NCBI RefSeq assembly: GCF_019399895.1
Contig: NC_091879.1
Coordinates: forward strand, 806,001-870,000
Origin: Cardiocondyla obscurior
Lineage: Eukaryota > Arthropoda > Insecta > Hymenoptera > Formicidae
Direction of reading: 5' to 3'
Length of the DNA stretch: 64,000 bases
The position numbers and the translations under genes were made by a program. Shown here piece after piece: positions 1 to 13,124 of this stretch (positions within the stretch are counted from its first letter, which is position 1; each line of letters opens with the position of its first letter). Below the pieces are notes generated by a model. That model made no database searches, was not told the DNA's origin, and saw only the letters and a program-made list of their open reading frames with translations.

Positions 1-46
1 CGTAACGAACTATAATCTAAGTATTTATACATTAAGAGAATTTCTT

Positions 47-78
<32 letters not shown>

Positions 79-1152
79 GTTACTTTAGGAGGCTACAATA
101 TTTTTATACATCTTTTACAAACATATAATCGATATATCTTTTGTGGTTTTAATGCATTGAATATATTTATATTGGCAGAATATACAGAAGTTACTGCTAG
201 TTCAGTCTGCGCGTTTGTGATCACATTTTTAAAACATGTGATTCGAAGACGTATCTCTATAGCAATTCGAAGAAAGGACCAAGCACGAAGGCACTACTCG
301 AAATACTTTTAAGACTAGTCATTACGTATATCGCGCTTTCATTTAAATATGTAAATTTGTTATATTCATTGTCACTTGATGATAAATTCCGATTTCCGCG
401 CAATATTCATGTCTCACATTAACATGTACTGCAAATCAACGTAAGTGACATTTAATTTCGTGGATGTATTTATTACAATTTTATCGTTACATATATCTCA
501 TTACTCACTTCATAACTTTCTCGAAAAAAAAAATAAAATAAAATAAAAATACATATATATGTATATATATATATATATATATATTTTTAACACTCGCTCC
601 TTTTTAAATATTTCTGACGTTACCCAACAATTAATATTTAAATTTATGTAAAACAGTTTCATATAAAATAAGTTTTATTTAGTAACGGTGTGGTAATCGC
701 TCATATGACTAATCATGTGGCGGCGCTTCTCTGTCGTGTAGCGCTGTCACAACATGACGGTTGACACCTTGCGTATGGACGACCAAGTGCTCAGCTGATA
801 ACGGCTCGCGTTGTTAGCTGGCATCGTTAAAGTTCTCACATTAAAAGAAAAAAGGGCAATAAAAGGTAAGAACAGTAACAAGCCGTTTCAAGATTACTGA
901 TATCATAGTTGCATCGGTGGCCACGTTACACCTACGGGACGCGGTGTGCGAGCTCGCGAGCGCATGCGCCTACGTGTGGCATACGTGTGCACGTTTGTAT
1001 TGCACGTCGGGACAGCACAGGATCGTCGGGGACGTCGGGTACACCGCGATCCTATCCGGGAAATTCTTCGTGTAACGCACGCAGGTGTCGGCGATCTCTC
1101 CCTCTCGGCTGGAAAGCGCGCGGGCCACCCGGTGGAGCGCCCGGCCGCAAAG
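1..1152. other. Upstream region of Hrd1, no gene seen
   Basis: AT-rich DNA with two AT dinucleotide runs (about 52-76 and 555-583) and an A-rich run near 524-548. From about 700 the base composition becomes mixed and CpG-containing, as expected for a promoter and 5' UTR. A possible 5' UTR donor (AAAAG then GTAAGAA) lies at 864/865 and a possible acceptor (cagcacag) ends at 1020, so a 5' UTR intron is possible. The short open frames between 903 and 1353 overlap one another in several frames and look like chance products of GC-richer 5' UTR. Confidence 0.5.
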
Positions 1153-3534
1153 ATGAGAGAGGCCGGGATCATGCTGATAAGCACCGCGCTAACGTGCGTT
1201 GTTATTGGCAATGCGTACTACCAGAAAAAACAGTTTTACCCAACGGTTGTCCACATAACCAAATCCAATCCGAGTATGACGGTGAGTCGAGCCTTTTCCG
1301 TTGAATCGCCTTCGATAGCCAAATATTACATATGTCGTTTTGTGCCCAGGTAATCTACACGCAAGGGTTCATTCTCGCGTTCATGATCAACGCCTTCCTG
1401 CGGAAGATCTTCTTCGGCACCCTACGCGCCGCTGAGCTGGAGGTGAGCGAGTTTTTCTGTAACATCTTCAAACCCCCGACTCCCTGTAACATTCGCCTTT
1501 TTTTCTTGGTTGCAGCATCTGGTAGAAAAGGTCTGGTATGCCGTGACAGAGACGTGTCTGGCATTCACAGTGTTCAGAGATGACTTTAGTCCTAAATTCA
1601 TAGCGTTATTTACTCTTCTCTTGTTCCTAAAATCATTTCACTGGCTGGCTGAGGACCGGGTTGATTATGTAAGTTTTAAGGCCTGTTTAAGGTTTTTAAG
1701 TTATAATATAAGTTGATTTATTATATATTGATGTTATTTACATCTAGGTTTGATTATGAGTTAATAAATTAATGACTTTTTATTTTCTAGATGGAAAGAA
1801 GCCCAGTGATAACGTGGTTGTTTCATCTCAGAGTTGCTACTTTACTGAGTCTCTTGTTTTCCATCAATTTAACAATGATTAATTATGCCTATAACACGAC
1901 GGCTACAAAGGGCCCCTCGGTGCAGCTTGTGTTCGGCTTTGAATATGCTATTTTGCTAACAGTTGTCTTCAACATCACTGTGAAGTACATCCTGCATACC
2001 ATTGACTTGCAGAGTGAGACACCGTGGGACAACAAGCCAGTATTTCTGTTGTACACCGAGTTAATTATCGGCATATTAAAAGTAATTAGTGCAAACATCT
2101 TGCTTCTAAACTTGTTAGCACAATCACGTCTTTATTTGAATTTTTTCTTTACAGGTTTTTCTCTACGTCGCCTTTGTAACCTTAATGATAAAATTATTTA
2201 CGTTACCCCTGTTTGCACTGCGTCCCATGTATTATACGATGCGAGACTTTAAAAAGGCATTCCACGACATCGTGATGTCTCGGAGAGCTATTAGAAACAT
2301 GAACACACTTTATCCCGACGCGACGACCGAGGAATTGGCTGCCGCGGACAACGTTTGCATTATATGCCGGTAAGTAGTGTTAAAGTACGAGTAGAATAAG
2401 TATTGCGTGAAATGTCTTAACGCGTAATATTTAAATAGAGAGGAGATGGTTACGGCCAGCAAAAAGTTGCCGTGCAATCACATTTTTCACACCGCGTGCT
2501 TGCGCTCTTGGTTCCAACGCCAGCAAACGTGTCCGACGTGTCGCTTGAATATTCTCAGGCCTACGCCAAATAACGCGCCACCCAGACAACCAAATCCCCC
2601 GCAGCCTCCACAGGTGCCTCCGCAGCCTCCGCAAGCACCTGGTGTTAACCCTATCGGTACAATTGTGCATTATTTCTTACATTTTACGAACAAAGTAGGT
2701 GCAATTTCAGTTAATTTATTTTTTGTTAATGTAGGACCACCATTTCACTTCCCCGTATTCTGGGCTGGCTTACCCGCTCCAGGATTACCGCCACAACAGC
2801 AACAGCAGCAACAACAACCTCAACCTCAACAGCAGCAGCCCCAGCAACAGCAGCCTCAAAACAATGTCGGTGGTACCTCTCCGCCTCAAAATCCAGTACC
2901 ACCCACCGGGAATATCCCGCTTTTCCCGCCGCTGTTCCCCACAATAGTACCATTACCGCCTATTCCTGTGCCGCCGCCGAATTTAATTGAGCTGAGTGAA
3001 GAAGAGCTCAGAGCCATGGAGGGTAACTTGCGGCAAGCAGTCGAAGCCAGGATACAAACGCTGCAGAGGATTCAGCTTTTGTTGGACGCAGCCAACGCGA
3101 TGATGAATCAATATCAGACGGCAGCTGCTACCGCTAAGTGAGTATAATATTTTATAAAATAATATATGTATTTATAATATTAAAAAATTTATTGAAAAAA
3201 TGTATATGCCGTTTAACATTACAGCATTCCTGTGAACAGTAATTTTACGACCAATGTCAATAGTGCATCTGACATGTCTGCAACGGCAAAGCCAGGACCA
3301 AGCGGTGCGACAAGCGCAACAAATAGCGTCAACAGCGACAGTTCGCAAATTAAAGTAGAAAGCGCTGCTACTTCGAGCACGCCGAAAGAGAATGCTTCTA
3401 CCTCGAGTATCGCGAGGGACGACGCATCAGTATGTAGCGACACGATAGATTTATCCAGGACTGAAAACTCAAGCGAACAGGAAATGCTGCGCAAACGTAG
3501 GTTACAAAAATTTTCACCCCCACCGACAGAATAA
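1153..3534 (+). CDS. Hrd1: HRD1/synoviolin, ER-membrane RING E3 ubiquitin ligase
   Basis: Probable exons: 1153-1281, 1350-1442, 1516-1668, 1791-2081, 2155-2369, 2439-2656, 2735-3137, 3225-3534, giving about 603 aa (human SYVN1 is about 617). The start ATG at 1153 opens MREAGIMLISTALT, the usual first membrane helix, and several more hydrophobic helices follow over roughly the first 250 residues. The RING-H2 domain is split by an intron: it begins NVCIICREEMVTASKKLPC and continues through CNHIFH and CPTCR, giving all eight zinc ligands. A proline- and glutamine-rich cytosolic tail follows. In this family the protein ubiquitinates misfolded ER proteins as the core of the ERAD channel; insects call it sip3. 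A 78-nt segment (2657-2734) is AT-rich, bounded by GT and AG and divisible by three, so I treat it as an intron; if retained it would add 26 residues in frame. AATAAA lies at 3530-3535 (overlapping the stop) and 3552-3557. Confidence 0.96.
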
Positions 3535-6145
3535 ACAAAAATTTAAAAAATAATAAAAACTGTGTGATAACTTATGTAACATAATAGATTTTTAACTTGA
3601 TTTAATATCGGCCTCAATTAACGCGAGCGGTCAGTAATTGAGGACCGTAAAGCTGAAGTTTGGACTTTGCGATCGGCGCGCAGGAAGCCTTGTTGAATGA
3701 TACTCCACTCAGTCGATGATCAGTTAACGGGTTTTAAGTACAGATAGAACTATTTATAAAAAAAGAAAGAGGAAAAAAGAAAAAAAAAAAAGAATCTAGC
3801 GATTGTTAAATCCGAGATTTATGAATAACCGAGACTGAAAGCTTGAGACTCAAATTACAAACTAAAGTTGCACTACCCATAATCGTAATCACGTGGAAGA
3901 ATAATTTTATAGGAAAAACAACTTTTCGTCTTTCTTCTTTTTCTTTTTTTTTTTTTTTACAATTGATTGTCGGAGTACACGAGAGATTTAAGGGCAAGAA
4001 ATTAATTTCTTTTTGACGTTATTGATTTTTTGCGATACGTGAAACGTGTTTATCTGTACATAATCGCGAATCTTTTCACTTCTCTGTATAACTTTACCGT
4101 CGTACGAGATTGCCTCTCGCGAATATATAAAACTTTAAATTCATTTAATATTCTTTGCGTAAAGATGTATTTGAGTACCTTCCCTAAGCTTTAATATACA
4201 AAAAATTCTTATGTACATTTATAATTATATTAATGTAAATATGCTATATATGTGTCTCATCCTTTCGTGAAGCTAAGAAAGTATTATATCGATGCCACCA
4301 CGATGAAAATTACATTGCTACTTATGACAGTTAGCCGATGTAATTAATTTACTTATCGATATATCTTTCTTACACGTTTCTTTTTTGTAAAAATATATAG
4401 TTTACTTACCAAATTTTTAAGTAATTATTATAGAATAAAATAAAATTCAGGAGGAATGTGTATGAAAGAAATGTGTGAACATAAACTCTAGCTTAATTTA
4501 AATTCTTTTACTATTCTAGTTTGATAATCATATTATACAAACTGGATGTTTTTCTCTAAATTTTTAACTCCTTATTTAAACGAGAAAATACATTAATTCA
4601 ATAATTTTTTTAGAGAAAAGTAGTTTGTTATAATTTGATTAATTTATATAAACGGTTTCGATTTTGTATAATTTTATATTATCAAGTATTTATTTTATTT
4701 TTTTTTTTTTTTTATTATTAAATCATACAGATTTATTATTCTGTTTAATGTAATATAAAATGCTTGTCAATATCTACTTTCACGTTCATGGATTAAAATC
4801 ATTTTGGATCGAAAGGATCCGCGACTTTAATTAGACGAAATCGTATCTCTCGCGTTAATTGTTTTTTGACAAACGTAAGAAATATGATTTTATTGAATCA
4901 TATGGTCGCGAGTCTTGATCCGGATCATTTGATCCGCGTCGCGAAAGCAGCGTAATCATCGAGTGCTTAATAATTCTTCAATGCGATTGGCAGGCCATCT
5001 TTAACCATGATGTCATGGACCGCGGAGTCTGGGTAATTTCAACGTATCCAACTTTTATATATTACGGAATACATTTATAAAATAACAGAAAAGATTTCGT
5101 TACAATTCCCAATCTGTATATATCTCGGCATCTCGGAAGATTTTCACCATTGAATGTTCGATTATGATGAGCGAAAGTCGCGGATGCGATGCGCGAGGTC
5201 GAGCGCCTTGCGGAAAAAGAAGCACAAGGAAGAAAAAGGAGAGGCCGGCCGGTGCGACCATTTGAAACTCGCGCTCCGCGTCCCTGTGGAGAATCGTGAG
5301 GCCCCGTGGCGCGTTGTTATGATCTATCATGGCGGAGTGTAGTGTTGTGGCTGCTCGGTGTCTATGTCAGTTTTAGAGTGGCGCAGCTTCGTGGAGAAGA
5401 GAGTGCGTGCGGCGACGCGAGCCGACGGCGACCGCCAAGGGCATTCGCGTGAGATAGTCGTGTTCCTGGGTACGCCCTAGTCGCGGGAGTGGCCAGCACG
5501 TAACACGGGCCTCTCGTTCGTCGCCGTCGCTGCCGCCGCCGCCGCTACCGCCGCCGCCGCCACCGTTGCTGCCGCCGTCGCGGGAAGAGAAGTCGAGATA
5601 CGGAATAAAGTTAGCCGCGTTTCTCGCTACCAACCGGGCGCGTCGCCATCCGGGATAAAGTTGGCCGCCAAGTCGTCGCGCGCCGCGCCGTCGAAGGGAG
5701 GCTCCGAGGAAACGCGACACACGTTCACGTATGACGCGCGTCCATTGCACATGCTGCACGTCGGGCCTATTGCTCCGATCCGCGCGCGTATGATCACCGG
5801 CCAGTGACCGCAGCCGACTCGTCGTCCACGAGGTGCAGTCTAAAAATCCCGAATTGTTTGGGTTACTCACTCGCGCAGCGCCTCTCGGCGGAGAGAGACA
5901 CCGACACGAACGTTTTGTTTATGCCGCACGCACGGGACGATATCGCTGACCCTCGATGCACTGTGCCGGGGCATGCGGGAGTCTGACGTATCCACGTTCC
6001 TGGCTGCTCGTCGTTTCGACAGGTATTTGAGCGTCCACCAGTGAAGGTAACTTCCCACGAGGAGATATCAAGAGATCGCGTGCACTTAGGAAGGCATGCG
6101 GATTAGTTGGCCACACGGAGAGCGCATTAATTAGTGACCGACATC
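3535..6145. other. Hrd1 3' region and falafel promoter/5' UTR
   Basis: The first 1.6 kb are AT-rich, with poly(A) and poly(T) runs near 3759-3791, 3939-3958 and 4694-4713, and hold no gene. From about 5150 the composition turns CpG-rich, including a GCC/GCT-repeat stretch near 5521-5575; this looks like the CpG-rich promoter and long 5' UTR of the next gene. Open frames here (for example 5373-5870 on the minus strand) are arginine- and glycine-rich shadows of GC repeats, with no recognisable domain. Confidence 0.5.
3552..3557 (+). terminator. Candidate poly(A) signal of Hrd1
   Basis: AATAAA hexamer 18 bases after the Hrd1 stop codon. Another AATAAA overlaps the stop itself at 3530-3535. A longer 3' UTR is possible, because the next 600 bases contain no gene. 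Confidence 0.35.
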
Positions 6146-8418
6146 ATGACCGACACGCGTAGAAGGGTAAAGCTGTACGCTCTCAACGCGGACAGACAAT
6201 GGGACGACCGTGGCACAGGCCACGTCTCCTCATCCTATGTCGAAAGACTGAAAGGGATTTCCCTCTTAGTGAGAGCCGAGAGCGACGGTTCTCTCTTACT
6301 GGAGAGCAAGATACAGCCTGATACTGCATATCAGAAACAACAGGTAACTATACTGTCAATCTGCTTTACTTGTGATTTATTTTATTACCATTGAGTACTG
6401 TTATATGTTTATCATTTTTAATTACTATTATCTGGCTGTTTTTTATCAAATTTTTGGATCCAGTTGGAATATTTATAAGCAGCACAGGACGCCTAATTAT
6501 TAATAAATTAATATATTAAATATGTATGTGATTTTAGGATACTCTGATAGTATGGTCCGAAGGAGATAATTTCGATTTAGCCCTAAGTTTCCAAGAGAAA
6601 GCTGGCTGTGACGAAATATGGGAGAAAATATGTCAGGTACAAGGGAAAGATCCGTCAGTGGAGATCACACAGGATATCGTGGAAGAGTCCGAGGACGAGC
6701 GGTTCGACGAAATGTCGGATGCTGCACCGCCCATTGAGCTACCTCCATGCGAGCTCAGCCGGTTGGAAGATATCAACGAGCTTATTGAGAATTGCTTGAC
6801 GTCCCCAATGAGAAAGGACAAGCTGGGAACAGCCCTAGAGACCGAGGGCTACATTAAAAAGCTGCTGAATCTTTTTCGCACGTGTGAGGATCTGGAGAAC
6901 ATCGAGGGATTACACCACCTTTACGACATATTTAAAAATATTTTCCTACTCAATAAAAACGGATTGTTTGAGATCATGTTCAGCGACGAGTCGATCTTTG
7001 ACGTTGTCGGCTGTCTGGAATACGAACCGACATTGTCTCAGCCAAAGAGGCACCGGGAGTATCTCCGACAGTTGGCCAGATTCAAGCAGGCGATTCCTAT
7101 TACGAATACCGAGCTGCTGGCGAAAATCCACCAGACATACAGAGTTCAATACATTCAAGACGTAGTGCTGCCAACCCCGAGTGTATTCGAGGACAACATG
7201 TTGAGTACATTGAGTAGTTTTATATTCTTCAATAAAGTTGAAATAGTGACTTTGATACAGGACGACGAGAAGTTTCTTACCGAGCTTTTTCGCCAACTGA
7301 CGGACGAGGCGACCCTAGATAGCAAGCGACGTGACTTAGTCCTTTTTCTAAAAGAGTTTTGCAACTTTTCGCAAAACTTACAGCCGCAGGGCAAGGAAGC
7401 GTTTTATAAGACCTTAACGGCGCTCGGTATACTCCCCGCTTTGGAGATTACTCTGGCGATGAATGACGCGCAGACAAAAACCGCCAGTATAGACATATTA
7501 ACTTACATCGTGGAGTACTCACCGAGTGTTGTACGCGATTACACGCTGCAGCAGATAAACAACACAGAGCAGGACCAAATGTTAGTGAATGTAATAGTCG
7601 CCCAACTGGTCGGGGACAGCGATCCCGAGTTGGGTGGAGCAGTGCAGCTGGCCGGCGTGCTGCGTCTACTACTGGATCCGGAGAATATGCTGGCATCTGT
7701 TAACAAATCAGAAAAGACTGATTTCTTAAATTACTTTTACAAGAATAGCATTGGTACTCTGATAGCCCCTCTTTTGGCGAACACAATCGGCGAACGGCCC
7801 GCGAGAGAAGACTACAGAACAGTACAACTTTTGGGATTGATTTTGGAATTGTTGTCGTTCTGTGTGGAACACCACACATACCATATTAAAAACTGCATAC
7901 TGAACAAGGATTTACTCAGACGAATATTGGTTTTGATGAAGTCAACACACACGTTTTTAGTGCTATGTGCATTGAGGTTTATGAGAAAAATTATAGCATT
8001 AAAGGATGAATTTTATAATAGGTATATAATTAAGGGTAACTTGTTCGCACCTGTATTTGATGCATTTGTGAGAAACAACGGCAGATACAATCTTTTAGAC
8101 TCGGCTATATTGGAAATGTTTGAATTTATAAAATTAGTAAGTTTTTATTTATTAAAAAAAAAATTTAAATTATGTAAAGACATTCTAATATTAGTATTAT
8201 AATTTGTGTATTTTTCTGCAATTTTACAGGAGGATATCAAATCACTATGTTCTCATGTTGTTGAAAACTTCTCAAAGGAATTGGAAGCAATCGATTATGT
8301 ACAAACGTTTAAGGCGTTAAAGTTAAGGTATGAACAGCATCAAGATAAGTTGAAAGATCGTGATAGAGCCACGATTGATAGGTATGTGTATTAATATTTT
8401 TTTTATATTAATGCATAT

Positions 8419-8449
<31 letters not shown>

Positions 8450-9088
8450 TTATATAGAAAATATTTTATAAATTTATTGTAATTAAAGTGTCCCATCAAT
8501 CTTGCGGAACAGTCGGTATCGAAGGGACCAGAGGCAGCTAGACGAAGAAGAGGAACTATGGTTTAATGAAGAGGAAGAGTTTGATGAAGGTGAAATAAAG
8601 TGACAAATAAATTTTATATAGTAATATTATTATTCTTGAATTCTTCATTTAATGCAATTTTTTACAGACACGAAAAGTCACCAGCAGCAACAGCAACAGC
8701 AGTCCGTATTAAATAACAATACCGCTAATAACAACATTACCTCACAACAGCCACAGATCAATAATAGCTCGTCAACAACGAATGAATCGCCAATTACTTC
8801 GGACATAAATCCCACTCCGGCTATTGGTACTGTGGAAAAAACGGGAACTGCATTGTTTAAGAAGGTAAAAAAAAAAGATGCATAATACATATTTAACATA
8901 ATCTTAATATTTAAAATTAAAATTGTTAATATACAAATTCATGTGAAATAATTAAATTGACTTTTATATTAAATTAAAATTTGAATAAATTCAATTTTCA
9001 GGGGTTAGTCGATTATGAAGGAGATTCTGATGAGGAGGATGAAGATTCAGAATTAAGTCCTTCCCCAAAGCGGCAACGATTGTCATAG
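6146..9088 (+). CDS. flfl: Protein phosphatase 4 regulatory subunit 3 (falafel/SMEK)
   Basis: Exons 6146-6343, 6538-8136, 8230-8381, 8489-8589, 8668-8864 and 9002-9088 join in phase to about 777 aa. The ATG at 6146 opens MTDTRRRVKLYALNADRQWD, the start of the N-terminal EVH1/PH-like domain (about residues 1-110), which in this family binds short proline motifs of substrates. A central SMK-1/armadillo-like region follows, containing TSPMRKDKLGT, FIFFNKVEIVTLI and LRFMRKIIALKDEFYNRYI. The C terminus has the acidic block QRQLDEEEELWFNEEEEF, then a glutamine/asparagine-rich linker and a basic tail SPSPKRQRLS that resembles a nuclear localisation signal. The protein targets the PP4 catalytic subunit to nuclear and centromeric substrates and to DNA-damage and FoxO pathways. 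The exon 4 acceptor at 8487-8488 was chosen because it restores the family motif DSVPSILRNSRYRRD. Confidence 0.97.
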
Positions 9089-12000
9089 TAGGCAAACTTG
9101 GAAAGAACAAGAACATTTGTGATTTTTAATTGCTATTATTATTTCATGACCTTCCTCTGTGTAAAAACGGGTCTATTTCCTCGAAAAGAAAATAGACTGA
9201 GCTTTCTTGCTAAAGGATGGACACAACAAGTGCTTTTAAATAAAAATGTGTATAGTGGACACTCATTCATAAGTTTGTCTATGTTGACACGTGTATAGTA
9301 TGTGAAACGTAAATAGGATCCGAATGAAAACTAAGTAGACTATCAGGCAAGTGTGTCGGCAAAAAACGAAGGAAAAACGGACATTCTCTAACGAGACGAG
9401 CAGTGGTAGTATTGTGGCATAATACGATGTAGCATGATTTACTGTATAATGCATTAAAAAGAATAAGGGATACTAAACAAGCAAATCATAGAGAGTCCAT
9501 TCCACTTGTCTGGAAACATCTTGTGCACTAGGAAAGATAATCTCACGAGTAATTACGAATAGTCTAAGAAGATTTGACGGAAGTTAGCCAAGTTTAGTGA
9601 CTTACAGATACACAGGAGGCCGGAACGTGCGCTTAACTGATGAACGCGATGATGAATCGAGACGGCTAAACTGACGTGGAAATGTCACAGTTGAGCTGTG
9701 ACCAAATTACAATCGCAGTGTATCTACAGCTATGTGATGAGTCCACGAGGGAAGAACTTATAATGTGCTGCAAGATCGAGTTTGGAAGGGGAACGTAAGG
9801 ACGAAAAAGTACGTGATGTATCGCACAAAAGCACCCGGTGGCTGCTTAACTTCGCTGTAACTTCCCTATCACTGTGGGGAGCGATAAAGAACGGTTTTTT
9901 AATGGGTCAGGCACTACAAAACTATCCAGTTCGGCAGAAGTAACTTTTAGTTTGTATATATATGTATATTTCTAACGATTGTAAAACAGCCACACACTCC
10001 TGGATTAAGCAGAAATATCGCGATTTCTTTAAGGATTCAGTTTCCCTCCTTGAAATACTTTCAGCAAACTTTTCGGTTGTCGATGTAAGTAGCAGTAATT
10101 GTACAATAAATACTTGATTTATGTATATTTAACAGTCTGCACTTCATGCCCATTGTTAATCCTCGATGTGTATAGAATATATACCTGAATGTGTATCGCG
10201 AAGTCGCTTAAGTACTAGGCTTATGTATAAAGTGTAGCGTTCATATTTACTACATGGGCAAAGTGGAGTCTAAAGTGGCGGAAAAAGCGCTATGTAAAAA
10301 ACAACTTATATACAATTCAGTTTTGTTAAATTATAAACATGTTTATAATAATGCAACATAATTTATATGTTGAAACAAAGAGAAGTAACGACAGCAGATG
10401 CAATACAAGATCGACTTTTATGATTGTGTTATTGAGTTCAGCAAGCGAGGCATTACATTAAATTGTATTAAAAAGATTAACACGTTCAAATCATATATAA
10501 AACTTAACTTTATATAAAGCTGCAGAAAGCGAAGCAATTTAATTTCGGCATTTGCTATGCAAGTAAAGTCGCATCGGAAACATTCAATTTTTTTTACATC
10601 ACTTTCCACCGGATTATTTTCATAAAGAAATATCGCAAATTCAATGTACAGACTTGTCAATGATATGCCTAATACCCGAAAGAATTTCCAAGACTGCTTT
10701 AGGACTGTAAGTACACAATGCTTCAAGTGTCACAGTGGAGATACACATGTACACATATACATATATATGAATCCTTATTGCAGTGAAGGGGAAACAAAAT
10801 TTAATTCGAGGGATTAATCTGAGACAAGACAAATTGTGAATATCTGTTAAGGAAACCTTGCGCTGGAGCTGACCGATACCGTGTACATAAAACGTTGTGC
10901 AACCTGGACTGATCACAAAGAGAAGAGAATGTAACAAAGGTTAATATTAATTAAGTTAAGTAAGGCGACGCCGAGTAACGTTGTTCTCCATGTGTTTTAC
11001 ATATATCCGTAATCTATTCGATAATAAAGAACAAAATATTAAGCCTAGAATGTTATTGGATGTAAAGAGTGTAAGTAAAGGGGAAGGCAGAACAAATGAA
11101 TTAATATCTAAGTGATATTAGAGAGTAAAGATGCGGCCGCGTGCTATTCGAATTGAGAAATTTGATATATTTGTACAGAGTGTGTTACGCTCCTACCGTA
11201 CACATCGCCGTCAACCATGTGCTCGACTTTTTATTTGCAAGCTTCGACTGTTCTTTTTGTTTCTATGCCAGCAATTGATATATGTATTGTACATCAAATT
11301 TGAAAGGAAAAAAGAAAAGAAATATAACGAGCCGAAACGTATTTTCCTATTGTTACGAATTTATATTTGTAGAACGAACAAAGATACACTTTTAATATGA
11401 AAGCGAGACGCAACCTTGGATGCAATTGACTTTAAAAGCGCGGAGGAAAGGGTAAAAAATCCCGTATTTATTGGCCGCTCCGAAGATATTGGTGTTCTAT
11501 CGTATTGTCTTCTATTGAATATGACACTTCACGTTTATTGCGATATTATTATATGACGTAAGTCTCTTTATTATAAAACAGTTTGAAAGGAACTTTCTGC
11601 CTCGAAGGCCGCGATCGCGGACGTACATTTTTCACACCGATGTAATTAATCGAAGAGGGAATTAAGAATATGTCGGGACGTGCACACGTTGTACAATATC
11701 ACATGCTGACGCCAGCATGCGTTTTAATTAGTAAAAACCTTTTCCTTTGAGAATATATACATATGCCCAGCAAATGGAGAATACTGTAACAATATTCTGC
11801 GTTTGCCGGGCGTATACAGACGCAGAAAGAGAAATCTTTTTATATGAGAAGCCACTCGAGAATTTTTGCGAATTAAGAGCAAGTATAAGATACACAATCC
11901 TTGTATGTACTATGGTAATAAGTGAGTGAATTGTAACTGAGAGAGGATATTTTGCATTTTATTCTACTGAGGTGTGAAAGGAACAAATTGGCGACAAAAG

Positions 12001-13124
12001 TGATATCTAAATATGGGATTCATAGCGCAAGACACGCAGCCGTTGTGGAGAAAGTCGTTCAACTTTCGAATTTTTTCTCCAGTACTGTAATTTATTAGAT
12101 ATTAATTTAATTTATAGCAAACGGTTTATTTTTAATGACGAAAATAGCTGACTGCTGTAGCAGAAATTTACTAAAAGGATTAAATTTATTATTATAAAAT
12201 TAATTATATTAAATATATTATTTAATATCCATGACACGTTTCTATATATACATATATATGTATTATTATTTGATATAACATGATGGAGAATTTATTTTGA
12301 ACGCTGCAGATAAATACTGATTTATTCGAAATATTATAAAATTTGTATTAATATTTAATTGAATAACGATGAGAAAAGTTGGGGTTTATACTTGTAGCGT
12401 ACTTATTGCTGTTATTGAGCTATGAATCCGATTCATTTGTTAGAAAGTAGACTGCAAAAAAAGTGAGAATGATAAATGTGTGTTATACAGTATGTTGTAG
12501 AAGTGCGAAGAGTATTTAATTAAATAAAATTAAAAATTAGACGAGTATTCGTTAGCGAAGCTAATCTACCTTAATATCTATTTTAAGTTCTTGTTAAATA
12601 TAAAAACAACATGCTCGATAATTAATGTGTTTAACTGATGCGTGAAGTACTTGTAGAACTGCAAATATTATTTTATAGTATATTCTCCATATGTTTATAA
12701 ATATGTACTTCAAGTTTTCGCTATTGAATGTTTTATACTTATTAAAAATTTTTTTTTAATAACAAGAAAAAGCATTGTTTAAAATGCAATACTCTTTCTT
12801 TTATTAAATGTAGCATTGTTTTAAAAAAAATCAGACTTCTGTGGATATTAAATATAAATATTTCACTTGATTTAACTTTTATGAAAATATTACTTGGAAA
12901 ATAGAAGTATTCTGAAAACAACAAAACGTAAAGATACAAAAATGAGCTAGTCGATTTTCTTACATTTCTCGCAAACGCAGAAGTACAATCTTGTACGTCA
13001 CTACTTCTCTAGATATCACAATTATTTAGTCTTTCGCGTGAAGCACTTTACTGGAATTGCAAGTTTAAAACTCTACGAATTTATTATGATAAACCATTAT
13101 ATATAATAATGCGAAATTAAAGTT
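9089..13124. other. falafel 3' region and intergenic DNA, no gene seen
   Basis: About 4 kb without a convincing open frame on either strand. The first 2 kb (to about 11100) are of balanced composition and high complexity and may be a long falafel 3' UTR. Possible AATAAA signals are at about 9239, 10109 and 11023. Beyond 12000 the DNA becomes AT-rich. The short open frames here are 60-100 codons with no domain resemblance. Confidence 0.45.

Noticed and set aside
2695..2734. A 40-nt intron (GTAGGT to TGTAG) in the Hrd1 tail
   Set aside because: Removing 40 bases shifts the frame and destroys the conserved C-terminal tail. A 78-nt intron starting at 2657 with the same acceptor keeps the frame, so I used that.
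5373..5870. 165-codon minus-strand frame with Gly/Ser repeats upstream of falafel
   Set aside because: It lies over a GCC/CCG trinucleotide repeat in the falafel 5' UTR and has no match to a known family.
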